Below, in pieces: positions 26,109 to 33,109 of a DNA stretch of 33,109 nt. Within the stretch, counting starts at the first letter, position 1; each line of letters starts with the position of its first letter. Origin of the DNA: Eudoraea sp. (GTDB taxonomy: Bacteria > Bacteroidota > Bacteroidia > Flavobacteriales > Flavobacteriaceae); the NCBI GenBank assembly GCA_024639765.1, contig JAHEHU010000021.1, forward strand, positions 1-33,109. The letters are read 5' to 3'. The notes beneath the pieces are model-generated. The model was given only the letters and a program-made list of their open reading frames with translations. It had not been told where the DNA came from and ran no database searches. A program made the position numbers and the translations under genes.

Positions 26109-26237
26109 TTATAGAATTTCAGTATCTCCAAAGAAATACATGGCTAGAATGGCCAGGATAACAAACAAAGCACAAACCACTATTAGAACGCGATAAATCA
26201 CACGCTCATACCTTCTGTACTTTTTTTGATCACTCAT
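26109..26237 (-). CDS. Small single-span membrane protein (42 aa)
   Basis: On the minus strand an ATG at 26237-26235 opens a 43-codon frame ending in TAA at 26111-26109. The product begins MSDQKKYRRYERVIYRV, strongly basic, followed by a hydrophobic helix LIVVCALFVILAILAMYFF and a short acidic end GDTEIL. This is the layout of a real one-pass inner-membrane microprotein with the N-terminus inside. I recognise no family with a known function. It lies alone in the 386-bp interval between frr and the exporter gene. Support is the clean ATG-TAA frame and the membrane-protein pattern; there is no homology search behind it. Confidence 0.65.
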   Translation of the reverse strand: MSDQKKYRRYERVIYRVLIVVCALFVILAILAMYFFGDTEIL

Positions 26238-26340
26238 TCTTATAATACATCTTTAATACTATTCCCAAGATACGAACTGTTTGGCGCTTGTAACATCCTT
26301 ATTTCCTAATCTGATACTAGGAACACTGCTAGGCATTTTC

Positions 26341-26374
26341 TACCTTTGACCGCATTTGAACGGCAGGCGTTCAA
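26341..26374 (+). promoter_or_regulatory. Promoter -7 element plus palindromic operator-like site upstream of the MMPL exporter
   Basis: TACCTTTG (26341-26348) is an exact TAnnTTTG match. Eight bases later TTGAACG-GCAGG-CGTTCAA (26356-26374) forms a perfect 7-bp inverted repeat that would cover the transcription start. It could be a repressor operator, or a 5'-end RNA hairpin. The rest of the leader up to 26453 shows nothing clear. Confidence 0.5.
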
Positions 26375-26453
26375 TATCAAAATTCTGCTAGTCAATTAAG
26401 GGATTAAAATCCATAAGAGCGGAAACGGATCTGTTGGCTTGCTAAAAAAGAAT

Positions 26454-28859
26454 ATGGTAGCAAAGCTCACACAAAATTTCTGGACAAAGACCGCAAGGAT
26501 CATCCTTAGGAATCGTATTCTTATCTTAATTGGGATTGCCGCCGTTACTGTTTTCTTTGGTTTTCAATGGCAGAACATGCGGTTTTCCAATACAGAGGCC
26601 AATCTGTTACCAGATGACCACCCGGCAAATCTGGAGTATGATGCCTTTCTTGATCTTTTTGGCGAAGAAGGCAATGCTATAGTGCTGGCAGTTAATGATC
26701 CTACCCTATTTACCCCTGAAAAATTCAACCGTTGGAATATTCTCAGTAAACAACTTGCAGCGTTTCCCGAGGTAGAATTTGTGGTCTCTACAGAGAATTT
26801 ACAAGAATTGGTAAAGGATAACGAGCAGCAAGAATTTATTCTAACACCCTTTCTGACAGCTGAGCCAGAAAATCAGCAGGTCCTGGATAGTTTAAAACAA
26901 CATCTGTTCAATGATCTGCCCTTTTATGACCAATTGCTTTTTAATAAGGATACCGAAACGCTCCGGACCATAGTTTACATGGATAAAGATATTGTGAACA
27001 CCTCTGTTCGCAAAGATTTTATCCTAAATGATTTCAGCAACCTTGTTTACAATTTTGAAAATGATACGGCCCTGGACGTTCATGTTTCCGGCATGCCTTA
27101 TATACGAACCATGAATGCCCAGAACATCATAGATGAAATTGGGATGTTTATAACGGCTGCCCTGGTTGTTACCTCGCTAATCTTCTTTTTCTTTTTCCGA
27201 AGTTTTAGGGCAACATTCATTTCTATGTGCGTTGTGATCATTGGGGTTATGTGGGCGTTTGGTGTTTTGGGATTACTGCGGTACGAGATTACGGTACTTA
27301 CGGCATTGATCCCCCCCCTTATTATTGTAATTGGGATACCAAATTGTATTTTTCTGATCAACAAATATCAGCAGGAAGTAAAAAAACACGGGAACCAGGC
27401 GCTCTCATTGCAGCGGGTCATTTCCAAAATTGGGAATGCCACTTTGATGACCAACATTACCACAGCCTCAGGATTTGCCACCTTTATTATAACGGACAGT
27501 AAACTACTTACAGAATTTGGTATTGTAGCCTCTATAAACATTATAGGAATCTTTATACTATCCCTGTTGATCATTCCTATTGTGTACAGTTTTATGGCAC
27601 TGCCCAAGACCAAGCACTTAAAGCATTTGAACAAACGCTGGATAGATACTTTCGTCAATTGGATGGAGCGTATGGTGCGGGATAAAAGAATTACTGTGTA
27701 TGTAATTTCAGTTTTACTACTGGTAATGAGCATTATAGGTATCTACCAAATAAATATATCCGGAAGTCCTATTGAAGATATGCCTAAAAAAGCGGAATTT
27801 TTTAAGGACATACGCTTCTTTGAACAAGAATTCGACGGTATAATGCCCATTGAGATAGTCATAGACACGGAGCGTAAGAACGGTGTTTTACGATCGGTCA
27901 ATTTGCGGAAAATGGACGAATTAAGTGCCTTGATACGTGAAATTCCGGAATTATCGAGACCCACCTCTGTCGTAGAATTGGTCAAATATTCTAAACAAGC
28001 CTTTTATAACGGAATCCCCAAGTACTATCAATTGCCTACAACTCAGGAGAATACTTTTATCATGGATGTAGCCAGAAAGTCCAAAGGGAATAGCAACCTA
28101 TTGAAGAATTTCGTCGATTCTACTGGTCAGGTGGCACGCATTACAACATTTATTAGAGATGTTCCTACCGAAAGGATGGAGGAGATAGAAACGGAACTCA
28201 AAGAAAACCTTACCAAGATCTTTCCTGCCGAGCGCTATAAGGTATCTATGACTGGGAAGGCCTTGCTTTTCCTGAAAGGCACAAAATACCTTGTAAAAAA
28301 TCTGATCTTATCTTTATCTCTGGCCATTGGATTAATTGCCCTTTTTATGGCCTACTTGTTCAGGTCCTTCCGGATGATAGTGATCTCACTTATTCCAAAT
28401 TTACTGCCGCTTCTCGTAACAGCCGGTGTCATGGGGTTTGTTGGGGTCCCTATTAAACCTTCAACCATTCTTGTTTTTAGTATTGCTTTTGGGATCTCGG
28501 TTGACGACACCATTCACTTTTTGGCTAAATACAGACAAGAATTATCAGCAAATAGATGGCGAATTCAAAAGTCGGTTTATGCTGCCTTACGCGAAACAGG
28601 TGTAAGTATGTTCTACACTTCTATTGTGCTTTTCTTTGGCTTCTCAGTATTTGTACTTTCCAGCTTTGGAGGCACGGTTGCCCTGGGAGCACTTGTATCG
28701 GCGACCCTGCTATTCGCCATGTTGGCAAATCTAATTTTATTGCCTTCTCTCCTATTATCTTTGGAACGAAGTATTGCAAACAAGGAAGTTCTCAAAAAAC
28801 CACAGATCGATATCCTGCCAAAGGACGAACTGCCCGAAGCCGAAGATCTGGAACTTTAG
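26454..28859 (+). CDS. RND-superfamily / MMPL-type exporter
   Basis: This 801-residue membrane protein shows the duplicated RND plan. Each half has one leading membrane helix, a large extracytoplasmic loop (about 40-210 and 430-620) and then a block of five helices. The second half contains GISVDDTIHFLAKYRQE near 679-695, the typical TM10-like charged motif. The equivalent region in the first half is IVIGIPNCIFLINKYQQE, which lacks the acidic pair. Such proteins export lipids, hydrophobic compounds or drugs; the substrate is unknown and no membrane-fusion or TolC-like partner is adjacent. The ATG at 26454 is preferred; an in-frame TTG at 26439 is possible. The acidic C-terminal tail ends EDLEL. 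Confidence 0.88.
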   Translation: MVAKLTQNFWTKTARIILRNRILILIGIAAVTVFFGFQWQNMRFSNTEANLLPDDHPANLEYDAFLDLFGEEGNAIVLAVNDPTLFTPEKFNRWNILSKQLAAFPEVEFVVSTENLQELVKDNEQQEFILTPFLTAEPENQQVLDSLKQHLFNDLPFYDQLLFNKDTETLRTIVYMDKDIVNTSVRKDFILNDFSNLVYNFENDTALDVHVSGMPYIRTMNAQNIIDEIGMFITAALVVTSLIFFFFFRSFRATFISMCVVIIGVMWAFGVLGLLRYEITVLTALIPPLIIVIGIPNCIFLINKYQQEVKKHGNQALSLQRVISKIGNATLMTNITTASGFATFIITDSKLLTEFGIVASINIIGIFILSLLIIPIVYSFMALPKTKHLKHLNKRWIDTFVNWMERMVRDKRITVYVISVLLLVMSIIGIYQINISGSPIEDMPKKAEFFKDIRFFEQEFDGIMPIEIVIDTERKNGVLRSVNLRKMDELSALIREIPELSRPTSVVELVKYSKQAFYNGIPKYYQLPTTQENTFIMDVARKSKGNSNLLKNFVDSTGQVARITTFIRDVPTERMEEIETELKENLTKIFPAERYKVSMTGKALLFLKGTKYLVKNLILSLSLAIGLIALFMAYLFRSFRMIVISLIPNLLPLLVTAGVMGFVGVPIKPSTILVFSIAFGISVDDTIHFLAKYRQELSANRWRIQKSVYAALRETGVSMFYTSIVLFFGFSVFVLSSFGGTVALGALVSATLLFAMLANLILLPSLLLSLERSIANKEVLKKPQIDILPKDELPEAEDLEL

Positions 28860-28915
28860 AGATCTGCCCTATTGAAATATAGGTAGTTCAGAGCATGTAG
28901 TTTTACTCAATAAAC

Positions 28916-28923
28916 TATCTTTG
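28916..28923 (+). promoter_or_regulatory. Probable -7 element of asnS
   Basis: TATCTTTG matches TAnnTTTG exactly and would give a leader of about 20 nt before the ATG at 28949. The -33 region has no TTG. Confidence 0.5.
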
Positions 28924-28948
28924 CGGGGCAAATCAGAAATAGTTTTTC

Positions 28949-30382
28949 ATGGCTTTGATGCGAATAAAAGAGCTGCTCCAACAATCCCCTAAAGAGCAAA
29001 AAGTAGAAGTAAACGGTTGGGTTAAAACCTTTAGAAGTAACAGGTTCATTGCCTTGAACGATGGGTCAACTCTTCACAACATACAATGCGTTGTGGATTT
29101 TGAGAATTTTGACGAAGGCCTATTAAAACAAATTGCAACCGGTGCAGCCTTACAAATTAAAGGGCTTTTGGTAGCGAGTCAGGGAAGAGGGCAAACAGTA
29201 GAGATACAGGTTACGGACCTTATAGTTCATGGTACTGCAGATGCAGAGACCTATCCCATACAACCCAAAAAACATTCTATGGAGTTCCTTCGGGAACAGG
29301 CCCATTTACGAGTGCGTACCAATACTTTTGCTGCCGTAATGCGCGTGCGGTCTGCTTTATCCTTCGCTATACACCACTATTTCCAACATAATGGATTCTA
29401 TTATATGCATTCCCCTATCATTACAGGGTCTGATGCCGAGGGAGCTGGTGAGATGTTCCGTGTTTCTACTTTGGATCCTAAGAATCCACCTCTTACCGAA
29501 GACGGGAAGGTAAATTACAAGGAAGACTTTTTTGGCAAGGAAACCAATTTAACCGTTTCCGGTCAGTTAGAAGCAGAAGCATATGCGATGGGCCTTGGGA
29601 AGGTATATACTTTTGGCCCTACCTTTAGGGCAGAAAATTCAAATACTTCGCGGCATTTGGCCGAATTCTGGATGATTGAACCAGAAATGGCATTCTTTGA
29701 TCTCAATGATAACATGGACCTTGCAGAAGACTTTATAAAAAGTGTGCTAAATTATGTGGTATCGCACTGCCAGGACGACCTTGAATTTTTAGAAAAGCGA
29801 TTACTCGATGAAGAAAAGACCAAACCTCAGGCGGAGCGAAGTGAATTATCACTGATGGATAAGCTTCGATTTGTGATCGATAACAAATTTATAAGGCTCA
29901 CCTATACAGAAGCCATAGATATTCTCAAGGATAGCAAGCCTAACAAGAAAAAGAAGTTTCAATATCCTATTGAGGAATGGGGAGCTGATCTTCAGAGTGA
30001 ACACGAGCGTTACCTGGTTGAAAAACATTTTAAATGTCCGGTTATCTTATTTGACTATCCGGCTAAGATAAAGGCATTTTACATGCGGCTTAATGAAGAT
30101 GGTAAAACGGTGAGAGCCATGGATATTTTATTTCCTGGGATCGGAGAGATCGTTGGTGGATCTCAGCGGGAAGAACGATTAGATGTGCTTCTAGACAAAA
30201 TTAAGGCACTGGGAATAGACGAGAAAGAACTTTGGTGGTATCTGGATCTGAGAAAATACGGAACGGCAATACACAGTGGATTTGGCCTTGGTTTTGAAAG
30301 ACTTGTGCAATTTGCAACGGGTATGGGCAACATTCGGGATGTTATTCCGTTTCCCAGAACACCACAGAACGCAGAGTTCTAA
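28949..30382 (+). CDS. asnS: Asparaginyl-tRNA synthetase
   Basis: This 477-residue class IIb synthetase charges tRNA-Asn. The N-terminal OB-fold anticodon-binding domain (about 10-115) has VEVNGWVKTFRSNRFIALNDGS. The catalytic domain shows motif 2 FRAENSNTSRHLAEFWMIEPE and motif 3 GFGLGFERLVQFATG, followed by the AsnRS-type ending NIRDVIPFPRTPQNAEF. Length is normal. A second ATG three codons downstream is possible. It is followed by rpoN after 44 bp. Confidence 0.97.
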   Translation: MALMRIKELLQQSPKEQKVEVNGWVKTFRSNRFIALNDGSTLHNIQCVVDFENFDEGLLKQIATGAALQIKGLLVASQGRGQTVEIQVTDLIVHGTADAETYPIQPKKHSMEFLREQAHLRVRTNTFAAVMRVRSALSFAIHHYFQHNGFYYMHSPIITGSDAEGAGEMFRVSTLDPKNPPLTEDGKVNYKEDFFGKETNLTVSGQLEAEAYAMGLGKVYTFGPTFRAENSNTSRHLAEFWMIEPEMAFFDLNDNMDLAEDFIKSVLNYVVSHCQDDLEFLEKRLLDEEKTKPQAERSELSLMDKLRFVIDNKFIRLTYTEAIDILKDSKPNKKKKFQYPIEEWGADLQSEHERYLVEKHFKCPVILFDYPAKIKAFYMRLNEDGKTVRAMDILFPGIGEIVGGSQREERLDVLLDKIKALGIDEKELWWYLDLRKYGTAIHSGFGLGFERLVQFATGMGNIRDVIPFPRTPQNAEF

Positions 30383-30426
30383 AGGTATTTTAATTACTTT
30401 TATGTAAGAAAGAAGAAGGAGCCCCC

Positions 30427-31884
30427 ATGCTAAAGCAACACTTACAATTTAAACTTTCACAAAAGCTATCTCCTCAGCAAATCCAGTTGATGAAGCTTAT
30501 TCAATTGCCTACGCAGGCTTTTGAGCAGCGATTAAAGCAGGAATTGGAGGAGAACCCTGCGCTGGAAACCGGGAAGGAGGAAGCTGCTACCCTCGAGGAT
30601 GAGTTTGAGGATCAGTATGAAGGGGAAAATGACAATGATTCCATTAACACAGATGATATTAATATTGACGACTATCTGAGTGATGATGAGATACCAGATT
30701 ATCGTACCAGGGCAAATAATTACAGTACGGATGATGAGGAGAAAACAATTCCTTATGCAGCAGGGATCTCTTTTAATCAATACCTCATCAATCAATTAAA
30801 TACTTTTTACCTCAATGACGAAGAGTGGGCGATCGCCGAATTCTTAGTGGGAAGTGTAGATGAAAGTGGATATATAAGGCGTCCGATTGCTGACATCATG
30901 GATGATCTTGCTTTTACCCAAAATGTGTACGTGGAACAAGACACTATAGAAAAAGTATTGAAGATCGTCCAGGATATGGATCCACCGGGAGTAGCTGCCA
31001 GATCACTGGAGGAGTGTTTGCTTATTCAACTTCGAAGAAAAGATCCAACACCTTCAATAGAATTGGCCATTACCCTCCTGGAAAAGTCCTTCGATCATTT
31101 CACAAAAAAGCATTACAATAAGCTTCTTCAAAAACACAGTATAACCGAAGAAGAGCTCAAAGAGGCAATTAACGAAATAGAAAAACTCAATCCAAAACCC
31201 GGAGGTTCTTATGCCGGAAACAATAAGATCATTGAACATATTGTGCCGGATTTCTCTATTCGCATTGTGGAAGGTGAACTAGAATTAAGCCTTAACAGCA
31301 GGAACGCCCCGGAACTTCATGTATCCAAGGAGTACAGTAATATGCTTGCGGGATACAAGAGTGCCAAGGAGCGATCTAAATCACAGAAGGATGCGGTTCT
31401 TTTTATCAAACAAAAATTAGATGCCGCCAAATGGTTTATAGACGCTATCAGACAACGGCAGCAAACCTTGTTTATCACAATGAATGCCATCATGGTTTAT
31501 CAAAGGGAATACTTTCTCACCGGCGATGAGCGTAAATTACGCCCTATGATCCTCAAGGACATTGCAGATGCTATAGATATGGACGTATCTACGGTTTCCC
31601 GTGTGGCCAATAGCAAATATGTAGATACACCCTATGGCACTAAACTTATAAAGGAATACTTTTCTGAGTCCATGAAAAATGTGCAGGGCGAGGACGTCTC
31701 TACCAAGGAGATCAAGAAGATCCTTGAGACCGTTATTGGAGAGGAGGCGAAACGAAAACCACTTACCGATGATAAACTGGCTAAGATCCTGAAAGACAAA
31801 GGCTATCCAATTGCCAGAAGAACCGTGGCTAAATACAGAGAACAATTAGGGATACCGGTTGCCCGTTTAAGAAAGGAGATCTAA
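30427..31884 (+). CDS. rpoN: RNA polymerase sigma-54 factor
   Basis: This 485-residue sigma factor has the Gln/Leu-rich activator-contact region I (1-45: LKQHLQFKLSQKLSPQQIQL), an acidic region II (about 48-100), a core-binding region and the C-terminal DNA-binding part. The latter includes the HTH (about 375-415: LKDIADAIDMDVSTVSRV) and the RpoN box ARRTVAKYRE at 463-472, which reads the -24 promoter element. It needs an AAA+ enhancer-binding activator, none of which is encoded in the window. The stop overlaps the next gene by one base (TAATG). Confidence 0.97.
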   Translation: MLKQHLQFKLSQKLSPQQIQLMKLIQLPTQAFEQRLKQELEENPALETGKEEAATLEDEFEDQYEGENDNDSINTDDINIDDYLSDDEIPDYRTRANNYSTDDEEKTIPYAAGISFNQYLINQLNTFYLNDEEWAIAEFLVGSVDESGYIRRPIADIMDDLAFTQNVYVEQDTIEKVLKIVQDMDPPGVAARSLEECLLIQLRRKDPTPSIELAITLLEKSFDHFTKKHYNKLLQKHSITEEELKEAINEIEKLNPKPGGSYAGNNKIIEHIVPDFSIRIVEGELELSLNSRNAPELHVSKEYSNMLAGYKSAKERSKSQKDAVLFIKQKLDAAKWFIDAIRQRQQTLFITMNAIMVYQREYFLTGDERKLRPMILKDIADAIDMDVSTVSRVANSKYVDTPYGTKLIKEYFSESMKNVQGEDVSTKEIKKILETVIGEEAKRKPLTDDKLAKILKDKGYPIARRTVAKYREQLGIPVARLRKEI

Positions 31885-32489
31885 TGCGACTTCTTTCAAA
31901 ATTAATATCCTATATCTTTCACCCTATTTTTTTACCCCTGGCTGGTACAGTATCTTACTTTCTTATAACCCCTAAGTATACTACCATTGAGTTGAAGAGT
32001 GGAAACATTTTGCCAATTTTTATCCTAACCATAATTATTCCTATCCTAAGTTTTTTTATCCTTAGGAATATTGGGGTTGTGAGTTCAGTATTCTTGACAA
32101 AACCAGAAGAGCGCCGGTATCCATTAGTGATCAACCTGCTTTTATTATTAATGATCTTGTTAAAAGTGATCCCAGATAATTATACTATAGAATTGTATTT
32201 CTATTTTCTTGGACTCATAGCAGCTAACAGTACATGCCTGTTCTTGTTACTTATTCGTTTTAAAACCAGTTTACATATGATGGCAATGGGAAGTTTGCTC
32301 ATGTTCTTAATTGCCTTGAGTTTTCATTTCGAACGAAATATAGTCATTGCCATTAGTTTTATGGTATTTGCCTCGGGCATAGTTGCTACGGCCAGACTTT
32401 TCTTAAAGGCTCATTCTCGCGCAGAATTGTTTATTGGATTTTTAGTGGGTATGATGTCTCAATTACTTACGATCAAATTTTGGCTGTAA
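31884..32489 (+). CDS. Integral membrane protein coupled to rpoN, possibly a degenerate PAP2-like fold
   Basis: This 201-residue protein has about six hydrophobic helices and short loops. The first helix is preceded by MRLLSKLISYIFHPIF and the cytosolic loop LTKPEERRYPL is conserved-looking. The end HSRAELFIGFLVGM weakly recalls the last motif of PAP2 phosphatases, but the KxxxxxxRP and PSGH motifs are absent. I therefore do not assign phosphatase activity. It overlaps the rpoN stop by one base, so it is translationally coupled to rpoN. The function is unknown. Confidence 0.75.
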   Translation: MRLLSKLISYIFHPIFLPLAGTVSYFLITPKYTTIELKSGNILPIFILTIIIPILSFFILRNIGVVSSVFLTKPEERRYPLVINLLLLLMILLKVIPDNYTIELYFYFLGLIAANSTCLFLLLIRFKTSLHMMAMGSLLMFLIALSFHFERNIVIAISFMVFASGIVATARLFLKAHSRAELFIGFLVGMMSQLLTIKFWL

Positions 32490-32510
32490 AGGCAGTACAC
32501 CTGTTGTCAC

Positions 32511-33109
32511 CTAAAGAATATAAAAGATAAAGCCAATTCTCAAGGGTGTAAAATTAAGATCCTGGCCAGTATCTTCCAGGCTTAATCCCTCTTTAAATAG
32601 ATTATTAAGGGCATAGTAGACATGGATATTAAAGGTGTTGTAACCAAAATTGGCCGTAAGTCCATATCTGAATTTTTCTACATCCGTTACATAAAACGAA
32701 TCCTTACCCGTCTCTGTGACCAGTTTAGATCTGCTCCCAAAAGCGTATCCTAATTTTGCGCCCAGGTATAGTCGCCAGAATTTGTATTCCGTTGCGGTAG
32801 AATTACGCCATCTGAACTCTATCGGGATCTCAACCAAGTGCGTCTCTAGTTTATTGCGTTTTGCTGCCACAGCACTTTCCAGAATAGAATATTGAAAGTC
32901 ATTATTACTTTCCGCTATCTCCAAATTTGTGTAATATGAATTCACTGCATACCCTAATCCTACACCAATTGCCGTGGTCCTTGAAGCATTGAGGGGCATA
33001 TCTTTTATAAATCCTAACTGCAGGCCGTAAGACAAGTTCTGTTGCTTTATGCCATCTGGCTTGTTGAGTATAAAATTGTAGGTAAGACCCACATAAAACT
33101 GATCTTCTA
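32511..33109 (-). CDS. Outer-membrane beta-barrel protein (PorT-like family), 5' part cut by window edge
   Basis: The frame is open to the right edge, reading EDQFYVGLTYNFILNKPDG from the boundary. A GTG at 33092 lies inside a beta strand and is not a credible start; the signal peptide must be outside the window. Alternating-residue strands recur: GLQLGFIKDMPLN, TTAIGVGLGYAVNSYY, HLVEIPIEFRWR, KFWRLYLGAKLGYAFG, YGLTANFGYNTFNIHVYYALN. It ends LRIGFIFYIL, with a terminal aromatic/hydrophobic strand typical for Bam-dependent barrels. The family includes PorT of the type IX secretion system, but this fragment cannot settle whether it is PorT itself. It is convergent with the membrane protein after rpoN, 21 bp apart. 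Confidence 0.75.
   Translation of the reverse strand, partial: EDQFYVGLTYNFILNKPDGIKQQNLSYGLQLGFIKDMPLNASRTTAIGVGLGYAVNSYYTNLEIAESNNDFQYSILESAVAAKRNKLETHLVEIPIEFRWRNSTATEYKFWRLYLGAKLGYAFGSRSKLVTETGKDSFYVTDVEKFRYGLTANFGYNTFNIHVYYALNNLFKEGLSLEDTGQDLNFTPLRIGFIFYIL

Noticed and set aside
28868-28883. CCTAT/ATAGG inverted repeat after the MMPL exporter gene.
   Set aside because: Only a 5-bp A/T-rich stem without a T-tract, too weak to call a terminator.

Overview
The window looks like a core housekeeping segment from the chromosome of a flavobacterium (Bacteroidota, probably Flavobacteriaceae). Four things point there: alternative complex III genes (actA, actB) starting the left edge, Bacteroidota-type promoters (TAnnTTTG at -7, sometimes with TTTG near -33) and few obvious Shine-Dalgarno sequences, a DUF2723 membrane protein and a PorT-like barrel, and a ribosomal protein S2 carrying a helix-hairpin-helix tail. 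I see no phage, insertion sequence, CRISPR array, toxin-antitoxin pair or other clearly transferred DNA. The assignment rests on protein recognition only, not on a database search.

Layout. 1-4076 (minus): actB (cut by the left edge) and actA of the respiratory quinol:cytochrome c oxidoreductase, alternative complex III. 4309-4686 (plus): a small SPOR-domain protein, divergent from actA. A shared terminator near 4710-4744 separates it from the convergent minus-strand operon rimP-nusA-infB (9187 to 4760). 9397-10716 (plus): a cation:proton antiporter. 10757-10828 (minus): tRNA-Gln(UUG). 10998-14312 (plus): a large DUF2723 glycosyltransferase-like membrane protein. 14362-16767 (minus): a thioredoxin fold without active-site cysteines, a membrane-anchored metallophosphoesterase and a CutC-family protein. 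16804-20693 (plus): a Tat/lipoprotein glycosylasparaginase and DNA polymerase I. 20768-21265 (minus): a lipocalin-like lipoprotein. 21504-24584 (plus): the ribosomal operon rplM-rpsI-rpsB-tsf, closed by a strong terminator. 24764-26067 (plus): pyrH-frr. 26109-26237 (minus): a 42-residue single-span membrane protein. 26454-28859 (plus): an RND/MMPL-type exporter. 28949-32489 (plus): asnS, rpoN and a membrane protein overlapping the rpoN stop codon. 32511-33109 (minus): an outer-membrane barrel protein cut by the right edge.

How it fits together. Most of the window serves translation: initiation factor IF-2, NusA, RimP, L13, S9, S2, EF-Ts, ribosome recycling factor, AsnRS and tRNA-Gln. Around this lie UMP kinase, DNA polymerase I, sigma-54, respiration and envelope proteins. 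The points most worth a second look are regulatory or architectural. A perfect 8-bp hairpin with a short U-tract sits in the rimP-nusA-infB leader. Two near-identical hairpins bracket rpsB. S2 has a C-terminal HhH domain. A 19-bp palindrome lies on the promoter of the MMPL exporter. One thioredoxin-fold protein lacks both cysteines. A tiny membrane protein hides between frr and the exporter.
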